Positions 47,599-56,661 are shown, counted from the stretch's first letter. The stretch: 64,000 nt of DNA from Vibrio sp. HA2012 (GCF_002812955.1 NZ_PFXK01000003.1:458166-522165); one strand, 5' to 3'. The notes: generated by a model from the sequence alone, not told the origin. Numbers and translations are program-made.

Positions 47599-48369
47599 AT
47601 GGATAATATAAAAAAAACCGAATACCGGGCTCCGGCGCTGGAAAAAGGGCTGGAAATACTGGAGTTGCTGGCTTCTGAAGGTGAGCCTCTGAGCAAAAAG
47701 CAGATAGCGGAAAAACTGAATCGTAGTATAAATGAGATATTCCGTATGCTGTCGGTTCTGATTGAAAAACAGTACATAGAATTTGATGGTGATACATCAA
47801 GCTATTCCCTGACATTAAAGATGTTTGCACTGTCGAATCAGCATCCGCCTATTGCGCAGTTACTGAAACGAGCAGAGCCATTGATGGAAGAGTTGTGTCA
47901 TAAACTGAATCAGTCCTGTCATCTCAGTACTTATAAGAACGGGGAACTGGTGGTTATAGCCCGGCAGGAAAGTCCTTATAAAATGGGTTTTGGATTACGT
48001 TTAGGCGCTAAGCTGGATGTCTGTGGCTCTGGTTCTGGAGTGGTATTGCTGAGTTACAGCTCGGAAGAAAAGCGAAAAGCGATCTTGAATAAAGTGGATG
48101 CTACCAAAGAAGAGATAGCAGATGCGCTTGAACATGTTGAATTGACACTTGAGCGTGGTTATTTTATCGGAGCCAGTCCTCAGATCTCGGGTGTTACCAA
48201 TATTAGTGTTCCGGTTATCGGTGTATTGGGTGATATTATGGCGGTGATTACGATTCCGTATATGACGCTGAACTCAAAAACAGTACATCATCATATTGAA
48301 GATATTGAACATGCAAAAGAAAGATTGCTGGAGGTTGCGCAGAAACTAAGTCAGAACCTTATTCCCTGA
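47599..48369 (+). CDS. IclR-family regulator, KdgR-like
   Basis: 256 residues. Winged helix at about 20-75 (EPLSKKQIAEKLNRSINEIFRMLSVL) and an IclR effector domain (LGAKLDVCGSGSGVVLLSY ... GVTNISVPVIG). Being last in the kduI-TRAP group makes it the probable regulator of uronate use, like KdgR. The large palindrome before kduI is a candidate operator. Confidence 0.9.
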   Translation: MDNIKKTEYRAPALEKGLEILELLASEGEPLSKKQIAEKLNRSINEIFRMLSVLIEKQYIEFDGDTSSYSLTLKMFALSNQHPPIAQLLKRAEPLMEELCHKLNQSCHLSTYKNGELVVIARQESPYKMGFGLRLGAKLDVCGSGSGVVLLSYSSEEKRKAILNKVDATKEEIADALEHVELTLERGYFIGASPQISGVTNISVPVIGVLGDIMAVITIPYMTLNSKTVHHHIEDIEHAKERLLEVAQKLSQNLIP

Positions 48370-48485
48370 TTTTTTCTGATTAGTGTTCAAGTATGGGTTT
48401 GTTTTAGTGATCTAAATGGGGGTAGTTTTTACTACTGTATCCATTTTGGTATATGTGTGGGTTTTATAGTTTATGTGGTTTCCTT

Positions 48486-49460
48486 TTATTTGAGTATATG
48501 AGATAAGGGGCTGGTAACTCCCGTCGCCCCTCTTTCCAGTACGTGGGTGTATATTTGAGTGGTTTTAACATCAGCATGCCCTAGTTGTTCCTGAACTGTT
48601 CTTATATCAGCGCCTGATTCTAGTAGATGCGTAGCGAAGCTGTGCCGCAAGGTGTGGCAGGTAACGTTTTTTTGTATCTGAGCCTGTTTTGATGCTTGTT
48701 TAATGGCTTTTTGTAACGACGATGGGTTAACGTGGTGTCGCCTGACCAAATTAGTCTTCGGATCGAAGCTCAGCTTGCGTGATGGAAAGAGGTATTGCCA
48801 GAGCAGTGTTTTTCCTGCGTTCGGGTATTTTCTCTCTGTTGCTGTTGGCATATTGACGCCACGATAGTCCGGATTCTGGATATCATATTTATAGTATAGT
48901 TCTACGACTTTTTGTTGGTCTCTCAGTGGGTTGTATAGTTCCGGTGCTAATGTAACTTCGCGGTTTTTCCCGCCCTTTCCCTGCCAGATTCGTATCAGGC
49001 CATAGTCAAAATCAATATCCTGATAGCGCAGTCTGATGAGTTCCATGAGCCTTAGACCACTCCCATAGAGTAACTGAGTCATCAGTTTATGCTCTGGTTT
49101 TACTGACACTAGTAGCCGGGTTATTTCTATTCGGGTTAATACCACTGGAATTTTTTGTTCAAGTTCCGAACGCCTGAAACGCATATTGAGTTCAAGTGGC
49201 TGGGAGAGAATTTCCCTGTACAGAAAGCTGATAGCGTTTAAGGCTAATGCCTGCGTTTTTTTTGCAACGTTCTTTTTTACAACTAGGTAGGTTAAAAACT
49301 GTTCTACATGGCAATTGCTGAGTTTTTCAGGATGCTGTTTTTGATGAAAAATAATATATAGTTTTATCCAGTGCAGATAAGCTTCAATGGTTTTTTTAGC
49401 ATAATGTCGGGAGTACATAAATTCAATAATATGGTTGAGAAAAGGGGAATTGGTTTTCAT
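48486..49460 (-). CDS. intI: Integron integrase, Vibrio chromosomal type
   Basis: 324 residues, a tyrosine recombinase. Catalytic residues seen: R137 (SGLRLMEL), H269 and R272 (CHTLRHSF), H295 (LGHAD) and Y304 (IYTHV). The integron-specific patch lies at about 204-236 ([21 protein letters not shown]), needed to handle single-stranded attC hairpins. It points away from the cassette array, as in all integrons. Closest in type to the IntIA integrases of Vibrio. It appears intact and should be active. Confidence 0.97.
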   Translation of the reverse strand: MKTNSPFLNHIIEFMYSRHYAKKTIEAYLHWIKLYIIFHQKQHPEKLSNCHVEQFLTYLVVKKNVAKKTQALALNAISFLYREILSQPLELNMRFRRSELEQKIPVVLTRIEITRLLVSVKPEHKLMTQLLYGSGLRLMELIRLRYQDIDFDYGLIRIWQGKGGKNREVTLAPELYNPLRDQQKVVELYYKYDIQNPDYRGVNMPTATERKYPNAGKTLLWQYLFPSRKLSFDPKTNLVRRHHVNPSSLQKAIKQASKQAQIQKNVTCHTLRHSFATHLLESGADIRTVQEQLGHADVKTTQIYTHVLERGATGVTSPLSHILK

Positions 49461-49688
49461 AATCTATTCATCTTTTTCTAGCAGTCTTTTTACGGTAAGT
49501 TATTTTTGCTTCGCAAAAGTGTGATAAAAGGATGAAATCCACTTAACATCTATCAGTTCCCCCAATGTTAATGGTTTAAGATCATGATTTATTGGTGCTA
49601 TTCTTGTGTTAATGGTTAATATAAGGAAGTTAGATAGACGTGGAAGGCTGGGTATTATATGGATTTGCTCTGTCTAAGAAGCGTTAGT
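49461..49688 (+). promoter_or_regulatory. attI region and integrase promoter
   Basis: The 223 bases between the integrase start and the first cassette. The core site GCGTTAGT (49681-49688) is where the first cassette is joined (between G and TTAG). The rest must hold the integrase promoter and any cassette promoter. No CTGT-N8-ACAG LexA box is seen on inspection. Confidence 0.75.
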
Positions 49689-50231
49689 ACTGGATTGGCA
49701 TCAAAGGTAAAATTTCCGGTGTTTATCGGTTTCTTTTCCTTGCTTTGCACCTGTTCAAATGTGCCTTTCACGTTCTTTCCGGTGGCACTATATGTGTAGA
49801 GTTTGTTGTAACTTCACCGTTTACGGTTTCTAACTTTCTGGTTATTTCTCTGGTGCGGCTTCTTTGGTGTTGAGAGATTTTCGTCAGAGCACGAGTTTCT
49901 TTGGCGCGGTCATTTAGTTCTAAAGCCCGTATCCTTTGTTAATTTGAAAACGGCGAAAATAGGGAAGTTAAGCAAGTTTTTCTTCTCGCCAACTTGCGTT
50001 TTGAGATTGAGTTCTAGTTTGGCAGTTGTCCCTTTAGCTTCTGCGTTTTAAGCCAAAAGTTTCGTGCTATATTTCAATATCTTGGCTTGTGCCAAAGATT
50101 AACGGGCAGCGTACTAACAAACTGTTCAAGAGGGATTCACAACGCGTGGCATTTTTACTATGCGTTGGTTTTAGTGATTCAGGTGGTATGCGGCGGCTTA
50201 GGTATTGCGTTGTTCACCCCTTAACAGGGCG
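49684..50231 (+). repeat. Cassette 1: gene-less repeat unit A, copy 1 (548 bp)
   Basis: First cassette after attI. Very like cassettes 2 and 3 along its whole length. Both candidate frames are broken here: the plus frame (VYRFLFLALHLF...) stops at TGA after WC, and the minus frame stops at TGA after GFRTK. I see no ribosome site. It is thus likely non-coding in this copy. Confidence 0.88.
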
Positions 50232-50234
50232 TTA
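50115..50234 (+). repeat. attC 1
   Basis: Starts TAACAAACTG and ends AGGGCGTTA; the inner part is imperfectly self-complementary (ACGCGTGGC ... ATTGCGTTG). Confidence 0.92.
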
Positions 50235-50777
50235 GTACTGGATTGGTATCAACGGTAAAATTTTCGGAGTTTATCGGTTCCTTTTCCTAGCTTTACACCT
50301 GAACATTTGTGCCTTTCAGGTTCTTTCCGGTGGCACTATATGCGGAGTGTTTGCTTTGACTTCACCGTTTACGGTTTCTAACTTTCGGGCTATTTCTTTG
50401 GTGTGGTTTCTTTGGTGTTGGGAAATTTTCGTCAACACGGATTTACTTTGGCGCGGTCGTTTAGTTCTAAAGCCCGTATCCTTTGTTAATTTAAAAACAG
50501 TGAACAAGGGCAGTTTGGTATGGTTTTCTTCTAGCCAACTTACGTTTTGAGATTGAGTTCTAGTTTGGCAGTTGTCCCTTTAGCTTCAGCGTTTTAAGCC
50601 ACAAGTTTCGTGCTATATTTCAATATCTTGGCGTGTGCCAAAGGTTAACGGGCAGCGTACTAACAAACAATTCAAGAGGGATTCGTAACGCGTGGCATTT
50701 TTGCTATGCGTTAATTTTAGTGATTAAGGCGGTTTGCAGCGGCTTTTGTATTGCGTTACTCACCCCTTAATTGGGCG
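50232..50777 (+). repeat. Cassette 2: gene-less repeat unit A, copy 2 (546 bp)
   Basis: Near-copy of cassettes 1 and 3; 137 bases (50321-50457) are identical to 50867-51003. A plus frame is open from about 50260 to 50550 but has no ATG at its start; a minus frame (50316-50507) opens only with TTG. Neither has a ribosome site. Confidence 0.88.
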
Positions 50778-50780
50778 TTA
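50662..50780 (+). repeat. attC 2
   Basis: TAACAAACAATT to TTGGGCGTTA; same subtype as attC 1 and 3 (AAGAGGGATTCGTAACGCGT). Confidence 0.92.
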
Positions 50781-51325
50781 GTACTGGATGGGCATCCACG
50801 GTAAAATTTTCGGGGTTTATCGGTTTCTTTGCCTAGCTTTACACCTGAACATTTGTGCCTTTCACGTTCTTTCCGGTGGCACTATATGCGGAGTGTTTGC
50901 TTTGACTTCACCGTTTACGGTTTCTAACTTTCGGGCTATTTCTTTGGTGTGGTTTCTTTGGTGTTGGGAAATTTTCGTCAACACGGATTTACTTTGGCGC
51001 GGTTGTTTAGTTCTAAAGCCCGTATCCTTTGCTAATTTTAACACGGCGAAAATAGGGCAGTTAAGCAAGTTTTTCTTCTCGCCAACTTGTGTTTTGAGAT
51101 TGAGTTCTAGTTTGGCAGTTGTCCCTTTAGCTTCAGCGTTTTAAACCACAAGTTTCATGCTATATTTCAATATCTTGGAGTGTGCCAAAGGATTTAGGGG
51201 CAGCGTACTAACAAACAATTCAAGAGGGATTCGTAACGCGTGGCATTTTTACTATGCGTTAATTTTAGTGATTAAGGTGGTTTGCGGTGGCATCGGTGTT
51301 GCGTTACTCACCCCTTAATTGGGCG
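50778..51325 (+). repeat. Cassette 3: repeat unit A, copy 3 (548 bp), doubtful ORF
   Basis: Third tandem near-copy. Here a plus frame 50788-51144 (118 codons) gains an ATG by one base change (ATGGGC instead of ATTGGC), with no ribosome site; its product is hydrophobic, with LTSPFTVSNFRAISLVWF. It resembles the small uncharacterised ORFs annotated in Vibrio cassettes (possibly DUF645-like). A minus frame 50862-51068 opens with TTG. I treat both as unproven. Confidence 0.8.
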
Positions 51326-51328
51326 TTA
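51209..51328 (+). repeat. attC 3
   Basis: TAACAAACAATT to TTGGGCGTTA, near-identical to attC 2. Confidence 0.92.
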
Positions 51329-51351
51329 AGTTTCATCGGAGTTCAGGTGCA

Positions 51352-51942
51352 ATGGATAAAGAAGTAAAGGCGTCATGGGAAAGGTTTCTCAATCCAGTGT
51401 CGCTCAAGAACAACATAATCACGGCTTCTGTACACTCGATGGCATTCGAAATGCTAAAAAGTAGCATCGAAGATAAAATTAGAGAGTTCTTTACAAATGG
51501 TTTTGATGAAAACGGCCCACTTGTTAGCGATGATTATAAGCTCAAAGTTTTAAAGCTAAACCGCAGTCGAACCTATGCTTCGCTTTTATGGTTAAAGCAA
51601 CATGACGCTATTGATGACGCTGATATTGAAGTATATGAGCGTATCAAGCGCCATCGTAATGAATTGACGCATGAGCTATTTAAGTTCGCTTCCCAAGGTT
51701 GCGATTTTGATGTGGCAAAAAGCTTTGATGATATGGTGGGCTTATTACGGAAGATCGAGATTTGGTGGTTTGTGAATCTAGAAATGGCCATTGACCCTGA
51801 GAGTTATCCTGCTGACTTAAACTTAGACGAAGTCGTTCCGGGGCGTTTGTGGAGTTTGCAAATGCTCATCAGCACCGCTTTGGGTTCTGAAGACGATGCA
51901 ATGAAATTCTATAATGAGTTTGTGCAGCGAACTGAAACTTAA
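51352..51942 (+). CDS. Cassette 4: hypothetical protein
   Basis: 196 residues from the ATG at 51352, with CAGGTG just upstream; a longer frame begins inside attC 3 and is not likely. Soluble, helical, with a conserved-looking segment YERIKRHRNELTHELFKF that recalls HEPN-type or AbiV-like RxxxxH motifs (RHRNELTH), though I cannot claim that family. The stop TAA is the first three bases of attC 4. Confidence 0.75.
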   Translation: MDKEVKASWERFLNPVSLKNNIITASVHSMAFEMLKSSIEDKIREFFTNGFDENGPLVSDDYKLKVLKLNRSRTYASLLWLKQHDAIDDADIEVYERIKRHRNELTHELFKFASQGCDFDVAKSFDDMVGLLRKIEIWWFVNLEMAIDPESYPADLNLDEVVPGRLWSLQMLISTALGSEDDAMKFYNEFVQRTET

Positions 51943-52060
51943 CAAAGCGTTCAAGACGGATTCACAACGCTTGACAGTTTTGGTTTGAATCAGCTTTAGT
52001 GTTTACGGCACAATGGTTTAGGTTGGGTGGTCGCGTTGTTCACCACTTAACGCGGCGTTA
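51940..52060 (+). repeat. attC 4
   Basis: TAACAAAGCGTT to GCGGCGTTA; its first TAA is the stop of the cassette 4 gene. Confidence 0.92.
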
Positions 52061-52078
52061 TGTTTTTAAGGGGAAATT

Positions 52079-52825
52079 TTGAGATCGGATATCATAATTA
52101 GTTTGGCTCAGGTTCCAGTCGCTAAAGGTGATGTGGTTAAAAATCTATCAAGTCATCTGGCGATGATTGAGCAGTCATCATCTTTCGGAGCTGACGTTGT
52201 CCTATTTCCAGAATTATCATTAACGGGTTACGAATTAGAACTCGTTCAAGAGTTGGCATTTAGCCAAGAACCATTAAACTTCGCCGAGTTATCTCAAGCA
52301 TCCGTTAAACATAATCTTATTGTGATAGCTGGTTGTCCTCTAAAAACAGAAAGCTCAATAAAGCCAACGATTGGTGCTGTCATTTGCTTTCCAAATGGAA
52401 CAATCGACTTTTACTCAAAACAATATTTACATGACGGTGAAGAGAAGTATTGTTCACCTGGTTCTGAAGATTACCTGTTCAATGTTAAAGGTAATCTAAT
52501 AGGCTTAGCTATATGTGCGGATTTCTCATATCCTGAGCACTCTTTCAGAGTCGCTGAGCGAGATGCGGACGTTTACATCGCAAGTGTGTTAATCTCGGAT
52601 TCAGGCTTTGAAGCAGACGCAAAAATACTATCCAATATAGCTTTTACTCACAAATTTCCGGTTCTGTTAAGTAATCATATATCTCCAACAGGTGGTTGGG
52701 TTGCTTGTGGTAATGACACTGTTTGGGATGCTAGTGGTCAAGTTGTACTTAGTTCCGAGTCCAAAGAACAATGCTTAGTCTTGTGTACAATAACGGGTCA
52801 TGAGGTAAGTGTAGCCAAAACATAA
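52079..52825 (+). CDS. Cassette 5: carbon-nitrogen hydrolase (nitrilase superfamily)
   Basis: 248 residues, starting with TTG at 52079 five bases after AAGGGG. The Glu-Lys-Cys catalytic triad is visible: E45 (LFPELSLTGYE), K114 (YSKQYLH) and C146 (AICADFSYPEH). These enzymes split amides or nitriles; the exact substrate is not known. Length is near the superfamily norm of about 260. The stop TAA is the start of attC 5. It is a self-contained enzyme cassette with its own ribosome site. Confidence 0.92.
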   Translation: MRSDIIISLAQVPVAKGDVVKNLSSHLAMIEQSSSFGADVVLFPELSLTGYELELVQELAFSQEPLNFAELSQASVKHNLIVIAGCPLKTESSIKPTIGAVICFPNGTIDFYSKQYLHDGEEKYCSPGSEDYLFNVKGNLIGLAICADFSYPEHSFRVAERDADVYIASVLISDSGFEADAKILSNIAFTHKFPVLLSNHISPTGGWVACGNDTVWDASGQVVLSSESKEQCLVLCTITGHEVSVAKT

Positions 52826-52939
52826 CAAACAACTCAATGGGACAAAAACACGCGGTACTTTTGGTTCGGTTTGTTTTTGAGGTTCCGGCTAGTTCGGTTG
52901 GGTGAATGGGGTTGGTTTTTGCCCTTTAGTTGGGCGTTA
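52823..52939 (+). repeat. attC 5
   Basis: TAACAAACAACT to TTGGGCGTTA, of the second subtype (GGGACAAAAACACGC ... GCCCTTTAG). Confidence 0.92.
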
Positions 52940-52959
52940 TGTGCTAAAAGGGAAATCAC

Positions 52960-53319
52960 ATGGATCATAGAGAATTCAATGAGTTCTGTAGCACTTTTCC
53001 AACTGCTACCCATGTAGTTCAGTGGGGAGGTTCAGATGTTTGGAAAGTTGGTGGTAAGGTATTTGCGATTGGCACACACAGTAAGAAAGGTCTTCCTGCA
53101 TTTACCTTTAAAACTTCAGAGTTAAACTTTGAATTCTTGCGTGTATCTGACGGCTATATTCCAGCCCCTTATTTTGCAAGCCGTGGTATGAAATGGATTC
53201 AGCAAGTTGAAACATCCGATGTGTTAGATGAAGATCTAAAATATTATTTATCAGAGTCTTATCGTATAGTTTTATCTGGTCTTAGCAAACGCAAGCAGCA
53301 AGAGTTAGGGTTGAAATAG
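52960..53319 (+). CDS. Cassette 6: MmcQ/YjbR family protein
   Basis: 119 residues; AAAGGGA precedes the ATG. The fold marks of the MmcQ/YjbR (CyaY-like DNA-binding) family are present: KVGGKVFAIG near 28-37 and FKTSEL, APYFASRGMKWIQ and the late SYRIVLSGLSKRKQ. Family members are small and of poorly known function, with a DNA-binding type fold. It ends 20 bases before attC 6. Confidence 0.88.
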   Translation: MDHREFNEFCSTFPTATHVVQWGGSDVWKVGGKVFAIGTHSKKGLPAFTFKTSELNFEFLRVSDGYIPAPYFASRGMKWIQQVETSDVLDEDLKYYLSESYRIVLSGLSKRKQQELGLK

Positions 53320-53339
53320 CCAAGTCGTAGGTACGCACA

Positions 53340-53458
53340 TAACAATCGGCTTAACGGGACAAAAACGCGTGGCACTTTTGGTTCGGTTTGCTTTTGAGGT
53401 TCCGGCTGATTAAATTGAGTGCATATGATATTGGTTTTTGCCCATTAGCCGGGCGTTA
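53340..53458 (+). repeat. attC 6
   Basis: TAACAATCGGCT to CCGGGCGTTA. Confidence 0.9.
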
Positions 53459-53831
53459 TGAGGCGGGCTTTCTTTTTGGTTGAGGGCGTGCCGCAATCCG
53501 TTTTTCAGGTGATTTTCCAGGCTCGTCTTTATTGCGGCATCAGACTTTCGCTGGTGCATAATGAGCTTTTGAACTTCCGTGGCTCACCGCTTTATTGATC
53601 TGTAACTGGAAAGGATTAAGCTAATAAAAACGCGGTGTCTTTAAGTTATTCGCCGTGGTCGGTTCATCTTAATGCTCTGAATTGGCTGGTTTTTGTTTGG
53701 TGTGGGCCGCCGTCATAACAAACAACTTAAATGGGACAAAAACACGCGCGATTTTTGGTTCGGTTTGTTTTTGGGGTTACGACTGGTTCGGTTGAGTGAA
53801 TGGACTTTGGTTTTTGCCCTTTAGTTGGGCG
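53456..53831 (+). repeat. Cassette 7: gene-less repeat unit B, copy 1 (376 bp)
   Basis: About 257 bases of body (53459-53715) plus attC 7. No frame with a start and ribosome site is present on either strand. The body begins GAGGCGGGCTTTCTTTTTGG and ends GCCGCCGTCA; cassette 16 starts and ends the same way and is alike through most of its length. Confidence 0.85.
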
Positions 53832-53834
53832 TTA
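53716..53834 (+). repeat. attC 7
   Basis: TAACAAACAACT to TTGGGCGTTA. Confidence 0.92.
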
Positions 53835-53860
53835 TGTGTAATCATTGGAAACAGAGAAAA

Positions 53861-54529
53861 ATGAAGCTTTCAAAGTCGTTAGAAGACTCTCTTAAAAAAG
53901 ATGATCTGAGCAATTTAGCGGTAAATATTGGCGAAGTTGGTATCGATGCAATCTTAGATAATGGTGTGTTAAGAGATATCCCGATTCTCTCTAGTATTGT
54001 AGGTGGTATCAATGCGATTGGCAGCGTACGTGATGCTCTGTTTACGAAAAAGCTTGTTTCTTTCCTTTCTGAGTTGTCTGATATTCCGGTAGAACAGCGC
54101 CGAATCATGATCGATTCAATTGATAACTCGGATGACTACAAAGTAAAAGTTGGAGAGAAGCTTATCTATATCATAGAGAAAGCAGAAGACCATTATACGA
54201 GTAAAGTTATTGCAATATTCTTCTCTGAGTTTCTCGTTGGAGAAATTACATACAATCAATTTTTAAAAATTAGTCGAATTATCGATGGTATGTTTATTGG
54301 TGATTTTTTAGAGTTTGCTAGTGAGTCTTCAGAACCGATTGATTTTGACTCTGACAATACATTTATTAACACTGGTTTAGTCGATGTATATTTTGAACCT
54401 GTGGTAGTTAAAGATAGTGATTATTACGACGATTGTGAGAAATATGTAACAAGTGGCGGAGCAAGCCTATACGTCACTCCTATCGGTGAGCTCGTAAGGT
54501 CGATACTCAAGGGAAAAAATTACACATAA
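53861..54529 (+). CDS. Cassette 8: hypothetical protein
   Basis: 222 residues from the ATG at 53861; an upstream frame begins inside attC 7. A hydrophobic helix-rich region (PILSSIVGGINAIGSVRDALFTKKLVSFL, about 49-77) may touch a membrane or form a helical bundle, and the C-terminal half is acidic (YYDDCEKYV). No family is recognised; the layout resembles small helical defence or immunity proteins but this is only an impression. Stop TAA is the first codon of attC 8. Confidence 0.78.
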   Translation: MKLSKSLEDSLKKDDLSNLAVNIGEVGIDAILDNGVLRDIPILSSIVGGINAIGSVRDALFTKKLVSFLSELSDIPVEQRRIMIDSIDNSDDYKVKVGEKLIYIIEKAEDHYTSKVIAIFFSEFLVGEITYNQFLKISRIIDGMFIGDFLEFASESSEPIDFDSDNTFINTGLVDVYFEPVVVKDSDYYDDCEKYVTSGGASLYVTPIGELVRSILKGKNYT

Positions 54530-54646
54530 CAAACAATTTAAGAGTGATTCAGCACGCTTGGCATTTTTGGTTTGGGTTAAGTTCAGTGTTTACTGCGGTC
54601 AAATTGAATGTAGTGGTCGCGTGCTTCACACCTTAATTGGGCGTTA
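54527..54646 (+). repeat. attC 8
   Basis: TAACAAACAATT to TTGGGCGTTA; supplies the stop of the cassette 8 gene. Confidence 0.92.
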
Positions 54647-54705
54647 GCTAAATGCGATTAATGTCGCTAATTTTGAAGAAGTTAATTTGTAAAAAGGAGT
54701 AGAAC

Positions 54706-54975
54706 ATGGAAAGAGGCATTAAAGATGAAGGTTTTGTTCGAGGAGCCTTTAGCATTGTTGAAGGGGAGGATGGTCGTTGGATAGCGCATCAAGATTTTTT
54801 CAACGGTTATGATTCAGATGTGTTAGAACCGTCAGTTAGGGCTGCACTAGTAACGGCAACTAGTATTTATGCTCAAAAAGATAAGCTTCCAGAAAGCGCT
54901 GTAGAAGAGGCGCTCAATGTTCAAACACGTGGAGAAGCGAGAGCATTTATAGACAAACATTCAGAAAACATCTGA
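54706..54975 (+). CDS. Cassette 9: small hypothetical protein
   Basis: 89 residues; AAAAAGGAG precedes the ATG by 6 bases, a strong ribosome site. Acidic, soluble, with a helical C-terminal half (VRAALVTATSIYAQKDKL). No family recognised. It ends 10 bases before attC 9. Confidence 0.8.
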   Translation: MERGIKDEGFVRGAFSIVEGEDGRWIAHQDFFNGYDSDVLEPSVRAALVTATSIYAQKDKLPESAVEEALNVQTRGEARAFIDKHSENI

Positions 54976-54984
54976 TAATTTAGC

Positions 54985-55107
54985 TAACAAAGCGTTTAAG
55001 ACAGATTCCCAACGCATGGCATTTTTCATTCCATCGTTGGGTTTTGTGTTTACGGTGCAATGGTTTAGGTTAGGTGGTAGCGTTGCTCACTACTTAACGC
55101 GGCGTTA
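54985..55107 (+). repeat. attC 9
   Basis: TAACAAAGCGTT to GCGGCGTTA. Its end overlaps the stop of ccdB on the other strand by 3 bases. Confidence 0.92.
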
Positions 55108-55422
55108 TATGCCAGTAATCAGAAAGTCGATAGCAGAGATGATCTCGTTTCTAAAAGTGCTGAGGTCATTCACTGATTCACGTAGAATTTTCGTGGGAAC
55201 ACTCGCCATTTGATGCGTAAGAATTACGAAGTCACCTTCATCAATATGGATTATTGGGCATAGGTGATTTGGTGCTTTTTTCTCTAATAATTCTGTAGGC
55301 GTCAAAGGAATCACTAATCGAGTGTTCAATGTATCCAGCAATTCAGTTTGAACGTCGACAAAGTATGGGTACGCAGTTGCAGTGCTCTTATCGTTGTTTT
55401 TGTATAGTGAAAATTGTGACAT
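55105..55422 (-). CDS. ccdB: Cassette 10: CcdB-type gyrase toxin
   Basis: 105 residues, the CcdB length. Starts MSQFSLYKN and has PYFVDVQTELLDTLNTRLVIPL, the CcdB signature, and the gyrase-binding end ...AIDFLITGI (CcdB of F ends WGI; here TGI, so the tryptophan is changed). CcdB poisons DNA gyrase unless held by CcdA. Its start codon shares one base with the ccdA stop (TAATG). The pair is opposite to all other cassette genes, so it must have its own promoter. Such pairs are known to stabilise cassette arrays. Confidence 0.93.
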   Translation of the reverse strand: MSQFSLYKNNDKSTATAYPYFVDVQTELLDTLNTRLVIPLTPTELLEKKAPNHLCPIIHIDEGDFVILTHQMASVPTKILRESVNDLSTFRNEIISAIDFLITGI

Positions 55423-55667
55423 TAGAATACTCGGTAAGAATCGGAAAATAGTCCGTGGTTTTCAGTTAGCTCGTTACAAGCATTAATGGCGTCAGCATTT
55501 TGCTCTAACCATTCAGCTTTAAGGCGTTGGCTTACTTCTTTTTCAAGTGCCTTTTCCATTGTTGCTGAAAGGTTTATATTTAAGCGCTTAGCTTCAGCGA
55601 GTAACTCACTGTTTAAGCTCAAGTTCGTAGCCTTTTTTGGTGCTTGCGTACTATGTGTGTTTCTCAT
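55422..55667 (-). CDS. ccdA: Cassette 10: CcdA-type antitoxin
   Basis: 81 residues. An N-terminal ribbon-helix-helix DNA-binding part (KKATNLSLNSELLAEAKRLNINLSA) and an acidic, flexible C-terminal tail (WLEQNADAINACNELTENHGLFSDSYRVF) that covers CcdB. It is first in the two-gene operon and should repress it together with the toxin. The region upstream (55668-55724) should hold the promoter. Confidence 0.93.
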   Translation of the reverse strand: MRNTHSTQAPKKATNLSLNSELLAEAKRLNINLSATMEKALEKEVSQRLKAEWLEQNADAINACNELTENHGLFSDSYRVF

Positions 55668-55724
55668 GATAGCAACCTATGCGTATTATATGTGCGCATA
55701 AATTATAGGTGCAAGACAAGCATA

Positions 55725-55845
55725 TAACAAGTTGTTCAAGAGGGATTCGCAACGCGTGGCATTTTTACTATGCGTTGATTTTGGTGATTAAGGTAGTATG
55801 CGGAGGCATCGGTATTGCGTTGGCTCACCCCTTAACAAAGCGTTA
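55725..55845 (+). repeat. attC 10
   Basis: TAACAAGTTGTT to AAAGCGTTA; subtype like attC 1-3. Confidence 0.92.
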
Positions 55846-55913
55846 TATGCTTAGTACTTGATTTAGTTTTACTAGTATGAAAATCTGATTTATCTATAAC
55901 TTTAGGATTAGAA

Positions 55914-56651
55914 ATGTCAGAAGAAAAGAAGTCTAATAAATTGTCCTTATCTATTGCAGAGTCACTTTTTAAGCCTAGTGCTGATTACCTCGGGGGGGAG
56001 TTAAAAAGTTATCTTCAAGAGCGCATAGAAAAAGCAAAGGCTAACCGCAGAGAACAGAATCTGTTTTCTCACGTTGAGTCCGTTCATCAAAAGGCAGCCA
56101 AACAGCCAGAAAAAGATCTACCATTTGAGCAGTTAGAGTTATTTGGTAAGTGGGCTGATAGTGTTGAAAAAGTTGACCCTAGGGATAAAGAGCTTTCTGA
56201 TATTTGGCATAATTTGTTATTAAACTCTGATGATAGCTTCAATTCTGAAATATTGATGGATAAGTTAAATCAAATAAGTAGTGGTGATGCTAAGGTTCTA
56301 TTTAAAATTAACCACAAAAAACGACTAACAAGAGAAGATCGCTATCGTATCAAAAAACTAATGGCATTAGAGTTAGTCGAACGAGACGAGTTTAGACTAA
56401 ATATGTTTACAAATATGGTTCTTTTCATTGGTGGTGGCTCATGTATAGGAACCATATTTCTCGCTTTACAATATTTAGACATATCTCAATTATCAAAGTA
56501 TTGGACCTTTGCGTTGATGCTAGTTCCAGTAGCAATTGTTGTTGGTTTGACATTTGTAATTAGTAAGTTGGTAAAAGGCGGGTTTGGAGCACTGGTTTAC
56601 AACTGGAGTCTGTCATGGATAGGGTTAAAGTTAGTAAACTTAGGCAAATAA
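55914..56651 (+). CDS. Cassette 11: Abi-alpha/DUF4393-like membrane protein
   Basis: 245 residues; AGGA lies 6 bases before the ATG. A charged N-terminal half leads to DKELSDIWHNLLLNS (about 91-105), which resembles the ELQxxWAxLLAN core of DUF4393 (abortive infection alpha). Two membrane helices follow at about 167-188 and 197-219. That family is linked to phage abortive infection in some hosts, so a defence role is possible; the match is by eye and not secure. Single-gene cassette. Confidence 0.75.
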   Translation: MSEEKKSNKLSLSIAESLFKPSADYLGGELKSYLQERIEKAKANRREQNLFSHVESVHQKAAKQPEKDLPFEQLELFGKWADSVEKVDPRDKELSDIWHNLLLNSDDSFNSEILMDKLNQISSGDAKVLFKINHKKRLTREDRYRIKKLMALELVERDEFRLNMFTNMVLFIGGGSCIGTIFLALQYLDISQLSKYWTFALMLVPVAIVVGLTFVISKLVKGGFGALVYNWSLSWIGLKLVNLGK

Positions 56652-56661
56652 AAAACGCATA

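Noticed and set aside
50862..51068. Minus-strand frame in cassette 3 (and 50316-50507 in cassette 2)
   Set aside because: It opens with TTG, has no ribosome site and is interrupted by a stop in cassette 1. Kept only as a remark under the cassettes.
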